From: Strigamia acuminata
Lineage: Eukaryota; Arthropoda; Chilopoda; Geophilomorpha; Linotaeniidae
Length of the DNA stretch: 64,000 bases
Assembly (NCBI GenBank): GCA_949358305.1
Contig: CASHSZ010000019.1
Location: 48,747-112,746, forward strand
Direction of reading: 5' to 3'
Shown here piece after piece: positions 32,526-42,255 of this stretch; the first letter of the stretch is position 1; each line of letters starts with the position of its first letter. Position numbers and translations under genes: made by a program. Below the pieces are notes generated by a model that was given only the letters and a program-made list of their open reading frames with translations, ran no database searches and was not told the origin of the DNA.

Positions 32526-33968
32526 TTACTTTGTATGCTTTGATAAATGTTTTTTAAAAGTCTCATATTGACTACTAGAATAAGCACACAAATAACACTT
32601 GAATGGCTTTTCTCCAGTATGGATTAATAAATGCTTTTTTAGAGATCCACTTTGACTGAAAGAATAATCACACAAGTTGCACTTGAAAGGTTTTTCTCTA
32701 GTATGGATTAATAAATGTGTTTTTAGATTTACACTTTGACTGCAGGAATAACCACACAAATGGCACTTGAATGGTTTTTCTCCAGTATGGGTTAACAAAT
32801 GCATTTTTAAATTACTACTTGTAGTACAGGAATGAGCACACAAATGGCACTTGAAAGGTTTTTCTCCAGTATGGGTTAATAAATGTGTTTTTAGAGTTCC
32901 ATTTTGACTGCAGGAATAATCACACAAATGGCACTTGAACGGTTTTTCTCCACTATGGATTAATAAATGTGTTTTTAGAGTTCCATTTTGACTGCAGGAA
33001 TAATCACACAAATGGCACTTGAATGATTTTTCTCCGATATGGGTTAAGAAATGCATTTTTAAACTACTATTTGTCGTACAGGAATAATCACACAAATGGC
33101 ACTTAAACGGTTTTTCTCCACTATGTGTTAATAAATGTGTTTTTAGATTTCCACTTTGACTGCTGGAATAATCACACAAATGGCACTTGAATGGCTTTTC
33201 TCCAGTATGAATTAATACATGTGTTTTTAGAGTTCCACTTTGATTGCAGACATAATCACACAAATGGCACTTGAATGGTTTTTCTCCACTATGGATTAAT
33301 AAATGTGTTTTTAGATTTCTATTTTGACTGCTGGAATAATCACACAAATGGCACTTGAATGGTTTTTCTCCACTATGGATTAATAAATGTGTTTTTAGAG
33401 TTCCACTTTGACTGCTGGAATAATCACACAAATGGCACTTGAATGGTTTTTCTCCACTATGGATTAACAAATGCATTTTTAAACTACTACTTGTAGTACA
33501 GGAATAATCACACAAGTGGCACTTGAATGGTTTTTCTCCACTATGGATTAATAAATGTGTTTTTAGAGTTCCACTTTGACTGCTGGAATAATCACACAAA
33601 TGGCACTTGAATGGTTTTTCTCCACTATGGATTAACAAATGCATTTTTAAACTACTACTTGTAGTACAGGAATAATCACACAAGTGGCACTTGAATGGTT
33701 TTTCTCCACTATGGATTAATAAATGTTTTTTTAGAGCTCCACTTTGATTGCAGGAATAATCACAGAAATGGCACTTGAATGGTTTCTCTCCAGTATGAAT
33801 TCTAGTATGGACAATCATGCATTGTTTCAGCCGAAAGGAAAGTGAACATGTTTGACATTGGAAAGGCTTTTCTCCAGTGTGTTTGAGCATGTGATGTTTC
33901 AACTGATAATAAGATGAACACGAATAGTCGCACAAATTGCAACTGTAATCCTTGTTTTTTCTTTCCAT
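32526..33968 (-). CDS. C2H2 zinc-finger protein with 17 fingers
   Basis: 480 codons from ATG at 33968 to the stop at 32526, single exon. After MERKNKDYS come 17 consecutive C2H2 fingers of the form CX2CX12HX3H joined by TGEKPF/SGEKPF linkers. Fingers 1-2 are distinct (CNLCDYSCSSYYQLKHHMLKH, CQTCSLSFRL...). Fingers 3-17 are close copies of two types, an SQSGTLKTHLLIH type and a TTSSSLKMHLLIH type, alternating in places, which points to growth by unequal exchange of two-finger units. Expected role: sequence-specific DNA binding in the nucleus; no extra effector domain (KRAB, ZAD, BTB) is present in this exon. Upstream exons may exist; the 5' flank to about 34170 is open for 66 codons in another frame. 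The paralogue at 36430-37494 is broken. Confidence 0.88.
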   Translation of the reverse strand: MERKNKDYSCNLCDYSCSSYYQLKHHMLKHTGEKPFQCQTCSLSFRLKQCMIVHTRIHTGEKPFKCHFCDYSCNQSGALKKHLLIHSGEKPFKCHLCDYSCTTSSSLKMHLLIHSGEKPFKCHLCDYSSSQSGTLKTHLLIHSGEKPFKCHLCDYSCTTSSSLKMHLLIHSGEKPFKCHLCDYSSSQSGTLKTHLLIHSGEKPFKCHLCDYSSSQNRNLKTHLLIHSGEKPFKCHLCDYVCNQSGTLKTHVLIHTGEKPFKCHLCDYSSSQSGNLKTHLLTHSGEKPFKCHLCDYSCTTNSSLKMHFLTHIGEKSFKCHLCDYSCSQNGTLKTHLLIHSGEKPFKCHLCDYSCSQNGTLKTHLLTHTGEKPFKCHLCAHSCTTSSNLKMHLLTHTGEKPFKCHLCGYSCSQSVNLKTHLLIHTREKPFKCNLCDYSFSQSGSLKKHLLIHTGEKPFKCYLCAYSSSQYETFKKHLSKHTK

Positions 33969-35095
33969 TTTAAATAGAAAAATAACGGGATTTATAGCTA
34001 CGACGTAGGTTGGTCAATGTTTGTTTCGGCCACTGGCGCTCACTTTCTGCTGGCAGAAGTCGCCGATCACACGGAAAATGGATGCACTCTCGCCCTACAA
34101 GAAATTCAATGTGCCGTACAAATTTGGACAGTTTTCTAGAACTAACAGATAGTGAAAAATAAATCTCCATATCCTAATTTCTTTAGTGGCATGTCTTACT
34201 TACCTCAATTTGTAGAATTCAAATAAGCCTAACGATTCTCCGATTGTCTCAACTGTAAAAGCGCGCGCAACATGAGCGGATCAGGGAATTGTGGGTAGTC
34301 AACAATGACTAAACTGATAGAGCCATCTCTTGAGCATTAATTGTGACTATCTTGTCCAGAAGACGACACTGTGGGATAATCAACATTACACGCTCATTAG
34401 TTGCGAAAATATTTGTTACAAATCTGACCAAACGGACATAATCCCGTTTGAATAAGCCGCCATTTTGAATATATTTTTTAGGAAAATTGTTTTATGCCAG
34501 TATTTAAAATAAATAGTAAATACCTATTTAAAAATAAAATGAATTTGAATTTCGTAAAAATACTAGTCTCTTCTTCAAACAAATTAATAAATACACTGAA
34601 ATGTACTAATTAAATATAAAAAACATTTAAAGGAAAAAGAAGTGGAAGAATGGGGCATTGCGGTTTATTTATTTTTTTTTTTTAGTTTGGGTATACAAAA
34701 ATTGGACGATGGATGAGGTAATGATAGACAATTGTATAAATGGTGGCATCTGGGGAAAGGAAATGTGTTTAGAAAATGTTTAAAATGCAAGAAGCCAAGT
34801 TGAAAAATGTAAATGAAGTGATAGTTGACGAAGTAATGAGTGGTTGCATTGAGAAAATTTGGAATATTTTTGGAAGCTTATTGTGAAAAACATTTAACAA
34901 AATGGTACGGTATATCCACAAGAAATCGATATGAATCGAGGCTCATCTCCTTAGTCATCTCCTAAGTCAGAACATCCTTTCTTCAAATTTATACATGCGC
35001 AATACAGAACCTCGTTGAACACAAGTCAGCTGCTAGTGGAGATCGAAAACACCCGAGTTAATTAAATTTTACAGGCACAGAGTCGCATTTTCTAC
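33969..35095. other. Duplicated flank of the zinc-finger gene, no gene seen
   Basis: Matches 37495-38550 over most of its length (for example AAAGCGCGCGCAACATGAGCG at about 34258 and 37740). Probably holds promoter/5' UTR of the zinc-finger gene. A poly(T) tract lies at about 34668-34683. Confidence 0.5.
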
Positions 35096-35430
35096 CAACG
35101 ATTCATTTCTGTTCCTGTCCGATCGTCTGGTGATTCCTGAGCGACTTCGTCGTGCTGTCTTGACGGAATTGCATGCAGGGCATTCCGCGATCGTTCGCAC
35201 CAAATCGCTCGCTCGAGCGACGGTTTGGTGGCCCTCCATCGATCGCGATGTCGAGATGATGGTTCGTTCTTACAACGTGTGCCAAAGCGCACTTTCTGAT
35301 CCGCCCGGGACGTCTGACATTCGTTGGCCTACACCAGACGAGATTTGGAGGCGCGTCCACCTCGACTTCGCGGGTCCCTTTCTCGGCAAATCATTCCTTT
35401 TGGCCGTGGGTGCTCGGACCAAGGTGTGCG
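35096..35430 (+). pseudogene. Second Gypsy integrase fragment
   Basis: Encodes the same integrase segment as 10033-10325 plus the first residues of 28590 onward. It includes the N-terminal FLSDRLVIPERLRR lead-in, the HAGHS / CQSA zinc-binding part (the CX2C is damaged: YNVCQSA) and the core start RVHLDFAGPFLGKS. Unlike the first copy it lacks the 4-base duplication. It ends abruptly at 35430 where the duplicated unit B begins. Confidence 0.75.
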
Positions 35431-36429
35431 AAAATTAAATCCAATCAATCGACAAAAACTTCTTAAACGGCCCTACAATTGGATAACAACTTTAAAATTC
35501 TTCTTTTCTTAGGTTCATTCGATTTGCACGTCTACACTAACCACTCAACCCTCACAGGAGACGACTGGAGCGACGCCCCAACAAGTTTCATCTCCAATTC
35601 CGAGCAAATCTGGCGTCGATCTTTCAGCACCTCCGTACAACGTGTTTATTCGATGTATGATTTTGGTAACAGGAATAATCACTCAAATAACACTTGGGTG
35701 GGTTTTGAGCAGGTTTTGATTTGTGTATTAAATAAATTAAAGCGAATTTTTGAGTTAACAACAAAAACAAAATGTCATTTGAAAGAAAGTTAGAAGCAAA
35801 TAAAACAGCTTTTAATTTTATTGTTTACAAGTTTTGGGAGGAAATAATAAATTGGACATGAAATGAGAAAAATGTGCAGAAACGGCAGATTTGGTTTCAT
35901 GAATGACACAAATTAAAACAAGTTTCAGTTTTTTTTAATTTGAGTTGAATACAAAATGCAATTTCAAATACAGAACTTTAAATGCATAAATAAAACAATA
36001 AACACACAAATAATAACACGTAATCGTGGTAAGCAGGATTCCATTCAATCTTACTTTACTACCGGGAAAATTTTAGACCCGGTTGAAAGGAATTCTGATA
36101 AAAAATATTTATATAATAGTTATTTTTAAAAATCAAATTAAAACGCCTCACTTCGAGTCAAAGAAAAGGCACACTAATGGTGTATGAATTTTTAAACGAA
36201 TTTTCAAATTTTTATTTTTATTGCAAGATAAACCACAAGTTTTTCGTGTTGCTCACCATAAAAAATTGGAAATGAAACGAGAAAAATATACAAACACAGC
36301 CAAGTAACAGGTTTTGATTTGTGGATGAAAGAAATTGAAACAAAATTTTTGCGTTGAAAACATAAACAAAATGTTATTTGAAATAAAATTAGAATTACAG
36401 AATTATGAACTGAATGAACAATGTGATTT
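35431..36429. other. Duplicated non-coding unit B
   Basis: Paralogous to about 31229-32525 (for example AAATCCAATCAATCGACAA at 31234 and 35438, and the 31640-32110 versus 35645-36060 segments). Carries the same minus-strand zinc-finger relics in more decayed form. Confidence 0.55.
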
Positions 36430-37494
36430 TTACTTTGTATGCTTTCTTAAATGTTTTTTTAAAGTGTCTTTTCGACTACTAGAATAATCACACAAGTGGC
36501 ACTTGAAAGGTTTTTCTCCAGTATGGATTAATAAATGTGTTTTTAAATGTCCACTTTGACTGCAGGAATAAGCACACAAATGGCACTTGAATGGTTTTTC
36601 TCCAGTATGGGTTAACAAATGCATTTTTAAACTACTATTTGTAGTACAGGAATGAACACACAAATGGCACTTGAAAGGTTTTTCTCCAGTATGGGTTAAC
36701 AAATGCATTTTTAAACTACTATTTGTAGTACAGGAATGAACACACAAATGGCACTTGAAAGGTTTTTCTCCAGTATGGGTTAACAAATGCATTTTTAAAC
36801 TACTATTTGTAGTACAGGAATGAACACACAAATGGCACTTGAAAGGTTTTTCTCCAGTATGGGTTAATAAATGTGTTTTTAGAGTTCCACTTTCACTGCT
36901 GCAATAATCACACAAATGGCATCCAAATGGTTTTTCTCCAGTATGGATTAATAAATGTCTCTTTAAATGTCCACTTTCACTGCTGCAATAGTCACACAAA
37001 TGGCACCCGAATGGTTATTCTCCAGTATGGATTAATAAATGTGTTTTTAGATTTCCACTTTGACTGCTGGAATAATCACACAAATGACACTTGAATGGTT
37101 TTTCTCCAGTATGGATTAATGAATGTCTTTTTAACCTACTATTTGTAGTACAAGAATAATCACACAAATGGCACTCGAATGGTTTTTGTCCAGTATGGGT
37201 TAACAAGTGCATTTTTAAATTACTATTTGTAGCACAGGAATAAGCACACAAATGGCACTTGAATGGTTTTTCTCCAGTATGAATTCTCATATGGACAATC
37301 ATGTATTGTTTCAGCCGAAAGGAAAGTGAACATGTTTGACATTGGAAAGGCTTTTCCCCAGTGTGTATGAGCATGTGATGTTTCAAAAGATAATAAGATG
37401 AACACGAATAGTCGCACAAATTGCAACTGTAATCCTTGTTTTTCCTTTCCATTTTAAATAGAAAAATAACGGGATTTATAGCTAGGTCGGTCAA
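36430..37494 (-). pseudogene. C2H2 zinc-finger gene copy with an in-frame nonsense codon
   Basis: Paralogue of 32526-33968. The frame opens at 37494 with an N-terminal extension, reaches the shared start MERKNKDYS and encodes five fingers. It then hits TAA at 37015-37017, where the linker Lys codon (AAA of TGEKP) has changed by one base. The frame continues without further damage through about seven more fingers to the stop at 36430. Three consecutive fingers (CHLCVHSCTTNSSLKMHLLTH) look identical, consistent with recent amplification of an 84-base unit. The product would be a five-finger protein of 159 codons unless the stop is read through or is a sequencing error. Confidence 0.8.
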
Positions 37495-38598
37495 TGTTTG
37501 ATTCGGCCACTGGCGCTCACTTTCGCTGGCAGAAGTCGCTGATCACACGGAAATTGGATGCACTCTCAACCTACAAGATATTCAATGTTCGTACAAATTT
37601 AGACAGTCTTCAAGAACTAATAGATCATAAAATAGTGAAAAATAAATCTCCATGTCATAATTTCTTTATTGTCATGTCTTACGTACCTCAATTCGTTGAA
37701 TTCAAATAAGCCTAACGATTCTCGATTGTCTCAACTGTAAAAGCGCGCGCAACATGAGCGGATCAGGGAATTGTGGGTAGTGAAGAATGACTAAACACAT
37801 AGAGCCATCTCTTGAGCATTAATTGTAACTATCTTGTCAAGAGGACGACACTGTGGAAGAATCAACACTACACGCTCATTAGTTGCGATAATATTGGTTA
37901 CAAATCTGCCCAAACGGACATAATCCCGTTTGAATAAGGCGCCATTTTGAATATATTTTTTAGGAAAATTGTTTTATATTTAAAAAAAATAGTAAATACC
38001 TATTTAAAAATAAAATGAATTTGAATTTCATAAAAATTCTAGTTTCTTATTCAAACAAATTAATAAATACACTGAAATTTACTAATTACATATGAAAAAC
38101 AGTTGCAGGAAATTGAAGTCAAAAAAGGGACATTGCAGTATGTTATTGTTGTTTTTTTTTTTAGTTTGGATATACCAAAACTGGACGCCGGGTGGGGTAA
38201 TGATAGACAATTGGATAAATGGTGGCATCTGGGGAAAGGAAATGTGTTTAGATTAGAAAATGTTTAAAATGCAGGAAGAGAAGTTGAAAATTTTATATGA
38301 AGTGATAGTTGGCGTAGTGATGAGTGGTTGCATTGAGAAAAGTTAGAATATCTTTTGAAGCTTATTGTCAAAAACATTTAACAAAATGGTACAGTATATC
38401 CATAACAAATCGATATAAATCGAGGCTCATCTCCTAAGTCATCTCTTAAGTCTGAACATCTTTTCTTCATATTTGCACTTGCGCAATGCAGAAGCTCGTG
38501 CAACACCAAGTCAGCTGCTAGTGCACGCAACACGCAAAAGAACTAATTCTACAATGAATAATTCACATTCTCAAAAAAGCGTCCATCACTTTTGAACT
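37495..38598. other. Duplicated flank, no gene seen
   Basis: Counterpart of 33969-35090. The similarity ends near 38530, after the CTCGTGCAACACCAAGTCAGC segment (compare 35010-35035). Confidence 0.5.
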
Positions 38599-39078
38599 GA
38601 TCCTGATCCAGAAAAAGAAGTTTTTGTCAGTCGGGTACCACAGGATGTTTGGGCGTACGAGGACAAAGTTTCATCTAAGAAGCATAATCCGCTACTCTAT
38701 AAACAAACATCCTACGAGATTAAAAACGCAATGACGGAAATACTAGAATTGAAGATGAAAAAGATTCCCCCATTGGAATTGACAGAAAAACGAATCAACA
38801 CGTTTCTTATGTTCGTTTCTCTTAAGTCCTTAAATCGGTTCGTTAAGATACAAACCAAACAGTGCAGAGCCGCAACGACCGAAGCGAAAAGCCGAATTGA
38901 TAGTTTACAAGTCGAGTTGGAAAATCTTTTATGCGAAAACCATCAATTTGAGAAACAAATCGACGAATGTTGACAACTTGAATCCAAACATGATGAAATC
39001 CAACTCGTGCCGATGCAAATCGACGACGAAATTGATGATCAACATCAACTCATTCTCGATTGTCCCTCCCTATTCTAG
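38599..39078 (+). pseudogene. THOC5-like fragment (THO complex subunit 5)
   Basis: The frame from 38599 encodes an acidic lead-in, then LLYKQTSYEIKNAMTEILEL, a Lys-rich loop, a long helix with LKSLNRF, and LENLLCENHQFEKQIDEC. A TGA follows at 38971, and the frame then continues with QLESKHDEIQLVP before ending near 39078. Order and spacing of these motifs match the N-terminal coiled-coil region of metazoan THOC5, part of the THO/TREX mRNA export complex. The single nonsense codon, absence of introns and truncation to about 160 codons indicate a retro- or fragmentary pseudogene. Recognition is from memory of the family. Confidence 0.75.
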
Positions 39079-39226
39079 TCAATCCCCAGACAACAGTGGG
39101 TAAGACCATATTCAGTCACATTGTCTTGAAGTGAAACTTACAAATTACAATAACACATGTCTTAGATTCGTTGATATCAACACCCCACAATTTTATCATC
39201 TGGGTGTAAATTGAGGGAAAAACCAA

Positions 39227-39303
39227 CAGCGTGATGCAGCGAAGCCGTTCTCGTACAGATAACCAGTATTGCGATACGGGATCGGCTTCACTGCGGCACG
39301 CTG
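39227..39303. repeat. Long hairpin, copy 2
   Basis: Same 77-base design as 30969-31045. Outer stems CAGCGTG/CACGCTG and GCAG-GAAGCC/GGCTTC-CTGC kept; the apical arm is changed but can still pair (GTATTGCGATAC region). Confidence 0.65.
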
Positions 39304-40010
39304 TTGCTAAGTGACGGGGCAGGTATTTATGTTGCGCGGCTACTGTTGAATTTTGTTTTCCGACCTAAAAGGTCAAGTGCACTGAGTGGATTTTTTTTAT
39401 TTTATGAAAGAGCTTAATGAAAAATCATTATTCATGCACTTCAAATGTAAAAACATAAAAAACAGTTTTAAGTTCGAAAATTAAATCCATTCTGAAAAAA
39501 TGGTCCGGTATTGGATGCCTTACTAGAGATTCATAGATTGGTTAATTTATAATCGTACGTGCACTGTAAAAAATATCACACATGCCGGTATTTAGAGCGA
39601 TTAACCTACAGAAACGTGAGTTTTCATGGTTCGGCTTCCTTGCGAGACGCTTGCATGTAACCTTTAATTAACGTTACCAAAACGCTACGAATATGCTTCG
39701 TGATCGACGTTTAGCTTATATAAACAAGACATTAGCTGATATTGGATTGGACAATACACATTTGGACTGTATTGGTCAACTCGACACTGATTGGTCGAGT
39801 GACCTGTCATGTAGATAAAACGTGACATCGTCACGTTTACGGAACATGACATTATTGGGATATATAAACCCCCAAACTATTATTGAATAAACTATCTATT
39901 CAGTTGTCTTAAGCATTGTCGTACACTCATCCATTCGTTCTCAGCTGACAACAATCAATTCATTCAGAATACAGATTAGTTCCCACAACCACTCATACAA
40001 TACAATTGAA
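39304..40010 (+). promoter_or_regulatory. Upstream region and TATA box of the 40011 gene
   Basis: 39304-39490 repeats sequence found at 31046-31240. TATATAA at 39861-39867 lies about 145 bases before the ATG at 40011. The leader contains CAATTCATTCAGAATACAGA (about 39955), repeated before the paralogue at 41693, so the promoter/leader is conserved between the two genes. Confidence 0.6.
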
Positions 40011-40829
40011 ATGGCAAGCACGAGACAGGCACGCGGTTGTCTTAGTCAACAGTTGCTGCGGCCAGTGGCAACTGCCAATATTTCGCCCACTTGCAGAGCG
40101 GTGGTTGGAGCGAAGAGACGCGGTTGTCTACGACAACAGTCCGCTGGCCGCTCTACAGCCGTTTCAAAGTTGGAGCAAACCCTCCTGACAGCGTGGCCCA
40201 AAGAATGGACAATCGGAGAAGATATTCGCGATGTGGTATTCACTTCCGAATCGCGAGTACCGACGAAAATTCAAAATGGTTTGGCGGAGGCTAAATCCTG
40301 GACAATCGGAGGAGATATTCGCGATATTGTGTTGACGCCAGTAACCGACCAACTCGATGTGAAGATCGAGCAAAGTTGTTCGAAGACATCGTGGCCCGAG
40401 CAGTGGAGGATAGGAAGAGATATTCGCGATGTAGTATTGGCTTCCGAATCGCGAGTTCCTACGAAAATTCAAAGTGGTTTGGCGGAGGCTAAATCTTGGA
40501 CAATCGGAGGAGATATTTGCGATATTGTGTTGACGCCAGTAACCGACCAACTCGATGTCATTAAGTCGAAGGTCAAGATCGAGCAAAGTAGTTTGAAGAC
40601 ATCGTGGCCCGAGAAGTGGAGGATAGGAAGAGATATTCGCGATGTAGTATTGGCTTCCGAATCGCGAGCATCTGCGAAAGTAGCCAGCGGTTTAGCTGAC
40701 CAACCCGATGTCATCGAGGCAAAGGCTAGCGTCCGCGCCCTAAGATCGTGGGGAAGTTTTATGGACCTGTGTGATCCTTTACAACCAGACGTCCACTCAT
40801 TGCCTTTCTCTCGTGCGCCATTTCCATAA
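40011..40829 (+). CDS. Paip1-related protein with internal repeats, no MIF4G domain
   Basis: 272 codons, single exon. The N-terminus contains GCLSQQ and RRGCLRQQ and resembles that of the Paip1-like gene at 41693 (RRGCLRHQ). The rest is about five imperfect repeats of 40-45 residues, each with a WxIGxDIRDVVL-type core followed by SESR or PVTDQLDV and a Lys-rich link. That core corresponds to the DIRHLLSDVAFTPES and TDQHDVI segments just ahead of the MIF4G domain in the neighbour. I infer a tandem duplication of that segment and loss of MIF4G. Repeats 2 and 4 and repeats 3 and 5 are most alike, implying copying in two-repeat blocks. Function unknown; a translation-factor-derived regulatory protein is possible. 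Confidence 0.7.
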   Translation: MASTRQARGCLSQQLLRPVATANISPTCRAVVGAKRRGCLRQQSAGRSTAVSKLEQTLLTAWPKEWTIGEDIRDVVFTSESRVPTKIQNGLAEAKSWTIGGDIRDIVLTPVTDQLDVKIEQSCSKTSWPEQWRIGRDIRDVVLASESRVPTKIQSGLAEAKSWTIGGDICDIVLTPVTDQLDVIKSKVKIEQSSLKTSWPEKWRIGRDIRDVVLASESRASAKVASGLADQPDVIEAKASVRALRSWGSFMDLCDPLQPDVHSLPFSRAPFP

Positions 40830-41126
40830 AGTATTCAGAAATTCAGAATCTTCATTGCAAACCTTAAGATTTTAGCAGTTTTTGAGAGGTTTTGGATGTC
40901 ACTATTAAAAAATAAAATATTGTATAATATAATAAGTTTCACTCATTTCACTAATTTTTATTCAGAAATACAAACTTTAGGTACTTGCTTAATTAATAAA
41001 CGCTCCTACCCGTTGTGTTTAATCAAAAAATATATACGAAAAACAGAAATAAGAAATTAGGAATTAAAATAATGTTGGAAAGTAGTAATATAATATGTAT
41101 ACCGTAATTAACCAAAAAAATATTAT

Positions 41127-41198
41127 TAGCAGAGGGTGGTTTCGATCCACCGGCCTCTGGGTTATGGGCCCAGCACGCTTCCACTGCGCCACTCTGCT
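41127..41198 (-). tRNA. Initiator tRNA-Met (CAT)
   Basis: 72 nt from 41198 to 41127. Acceptor stem AGCAGAG/CTCTGCT with terminal A. A box TGGCGCAGTGG. Anticodon loop CTGGGCCCATAACCCAG with CAT anticodon and the three G-C pairs typical of initiators. B box region GGTGGATCGAAACCACC. Compared with the vertebrate initiator the T-arm pair is changed on both sides (GGTGG/CCACC). No intron. Followed by a run of Ts on the minus strand further downstream. Confidence 0.96.
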
Positions 41199-41692
41199 GA
41201 CCGCTGAGTAAACAAGATGTGGTGTAAACATTGGTTGTAAAATTGGTTTGTCAAAACAATAATCAGCTATCAATCACAAAACACCAGAAAAGTTTGAATT
41301 AATTATTACATTTCTTAATTGATTCATTTAATATCTCAATTTGTAAAAATAGGCAGAGTTTGCAGTTTGATTCTCGTTGAACATCATTCAACACCGTCCA
41401 AAACACGCAGGTTTTGAAGCAGTCAGTAATAATAAACATAATTTAGAACAGTCCACAGGTGTTTACAGGTGTGTACAAGAAGGGTGATCGCAGCTTCCCT
41501 GCAATACATTTTCCAGTGTTAATAAAACGTCCCGTGAACGAATTGACACGTCGTTCGAACAAACGTACAAACGACGTAACTGACGTTCGCATATATAAAA
41601 ACGGCAATACTTAACGCCAATCAATTCATTCAGAATACAGATTCGCTCCTACTCTCATTTATTCTACTTATTACATCAACAATACCATTCAA
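41199..41692 (+). promoter_or_regulatory. Upstream region and TATA box of the Paip1-like gene
   Basis: TATATAA at 41592-41598, about 95 bases before the ATG at 41693. The leader CAATTCATTCAGAATACAGA (41623-41642) matches that of the 40011 gene. No other gene seen in this stretch. Confidence 0.55.
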
Positions 41693-41927
41693 ATGGCAGA
41701 ACGAAGCAGTTTTTCGTCCATTAGACAGAAACGAGGCTGTCTCCGACAACAGACGCAAAGGCCAGTTCCAGCTGGCAACAATTACCCGACTTCCAGACCG
41801 GTAGCAGTGAATAGACGTGGCTGTCTTAGACACCAATGTGCAAGCCCAAGTCCGACCGAAAGTCGCTTGTCACCGTTCGCTGCAGAGTTCATTCCCAGAG
41901 AAATCAACAACACATCGACTATCCAAC

Positions 41928-42135
41928 TGTAGGTTCCACTAAGGTTCCTTGAAGATTTCGAATGTCCAAGATGAGTTGAAATCAGCACACAAAAACGGAT
42001 GAAACATAAACACGTCTTTACTTTGCGAAAGTTTTAACAACAATTCAATTGCACGTGCATTACGTGCGTGCAACGTTCACACATTTGATAACGTTAAAAC
42101 TATTGACAATTTGTAACAATAGATTAAATCTAACA
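41928..42135 (-). repeat. Copia 3' LTR
   Basis: 208 bp, appears identical to 46485-46692. Confidence 0.93.
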
Positions 42136-42255
42136 AACCCTCCTTACAAATTTTTATAAGTTTTAAAATGAATTAAGAAAAACTAAAACTAACATTCAAT
42201 GAAATTCGAAAACAAAAACAAAAAACATGAATAAAATATTATTTCGAATTTAAAA

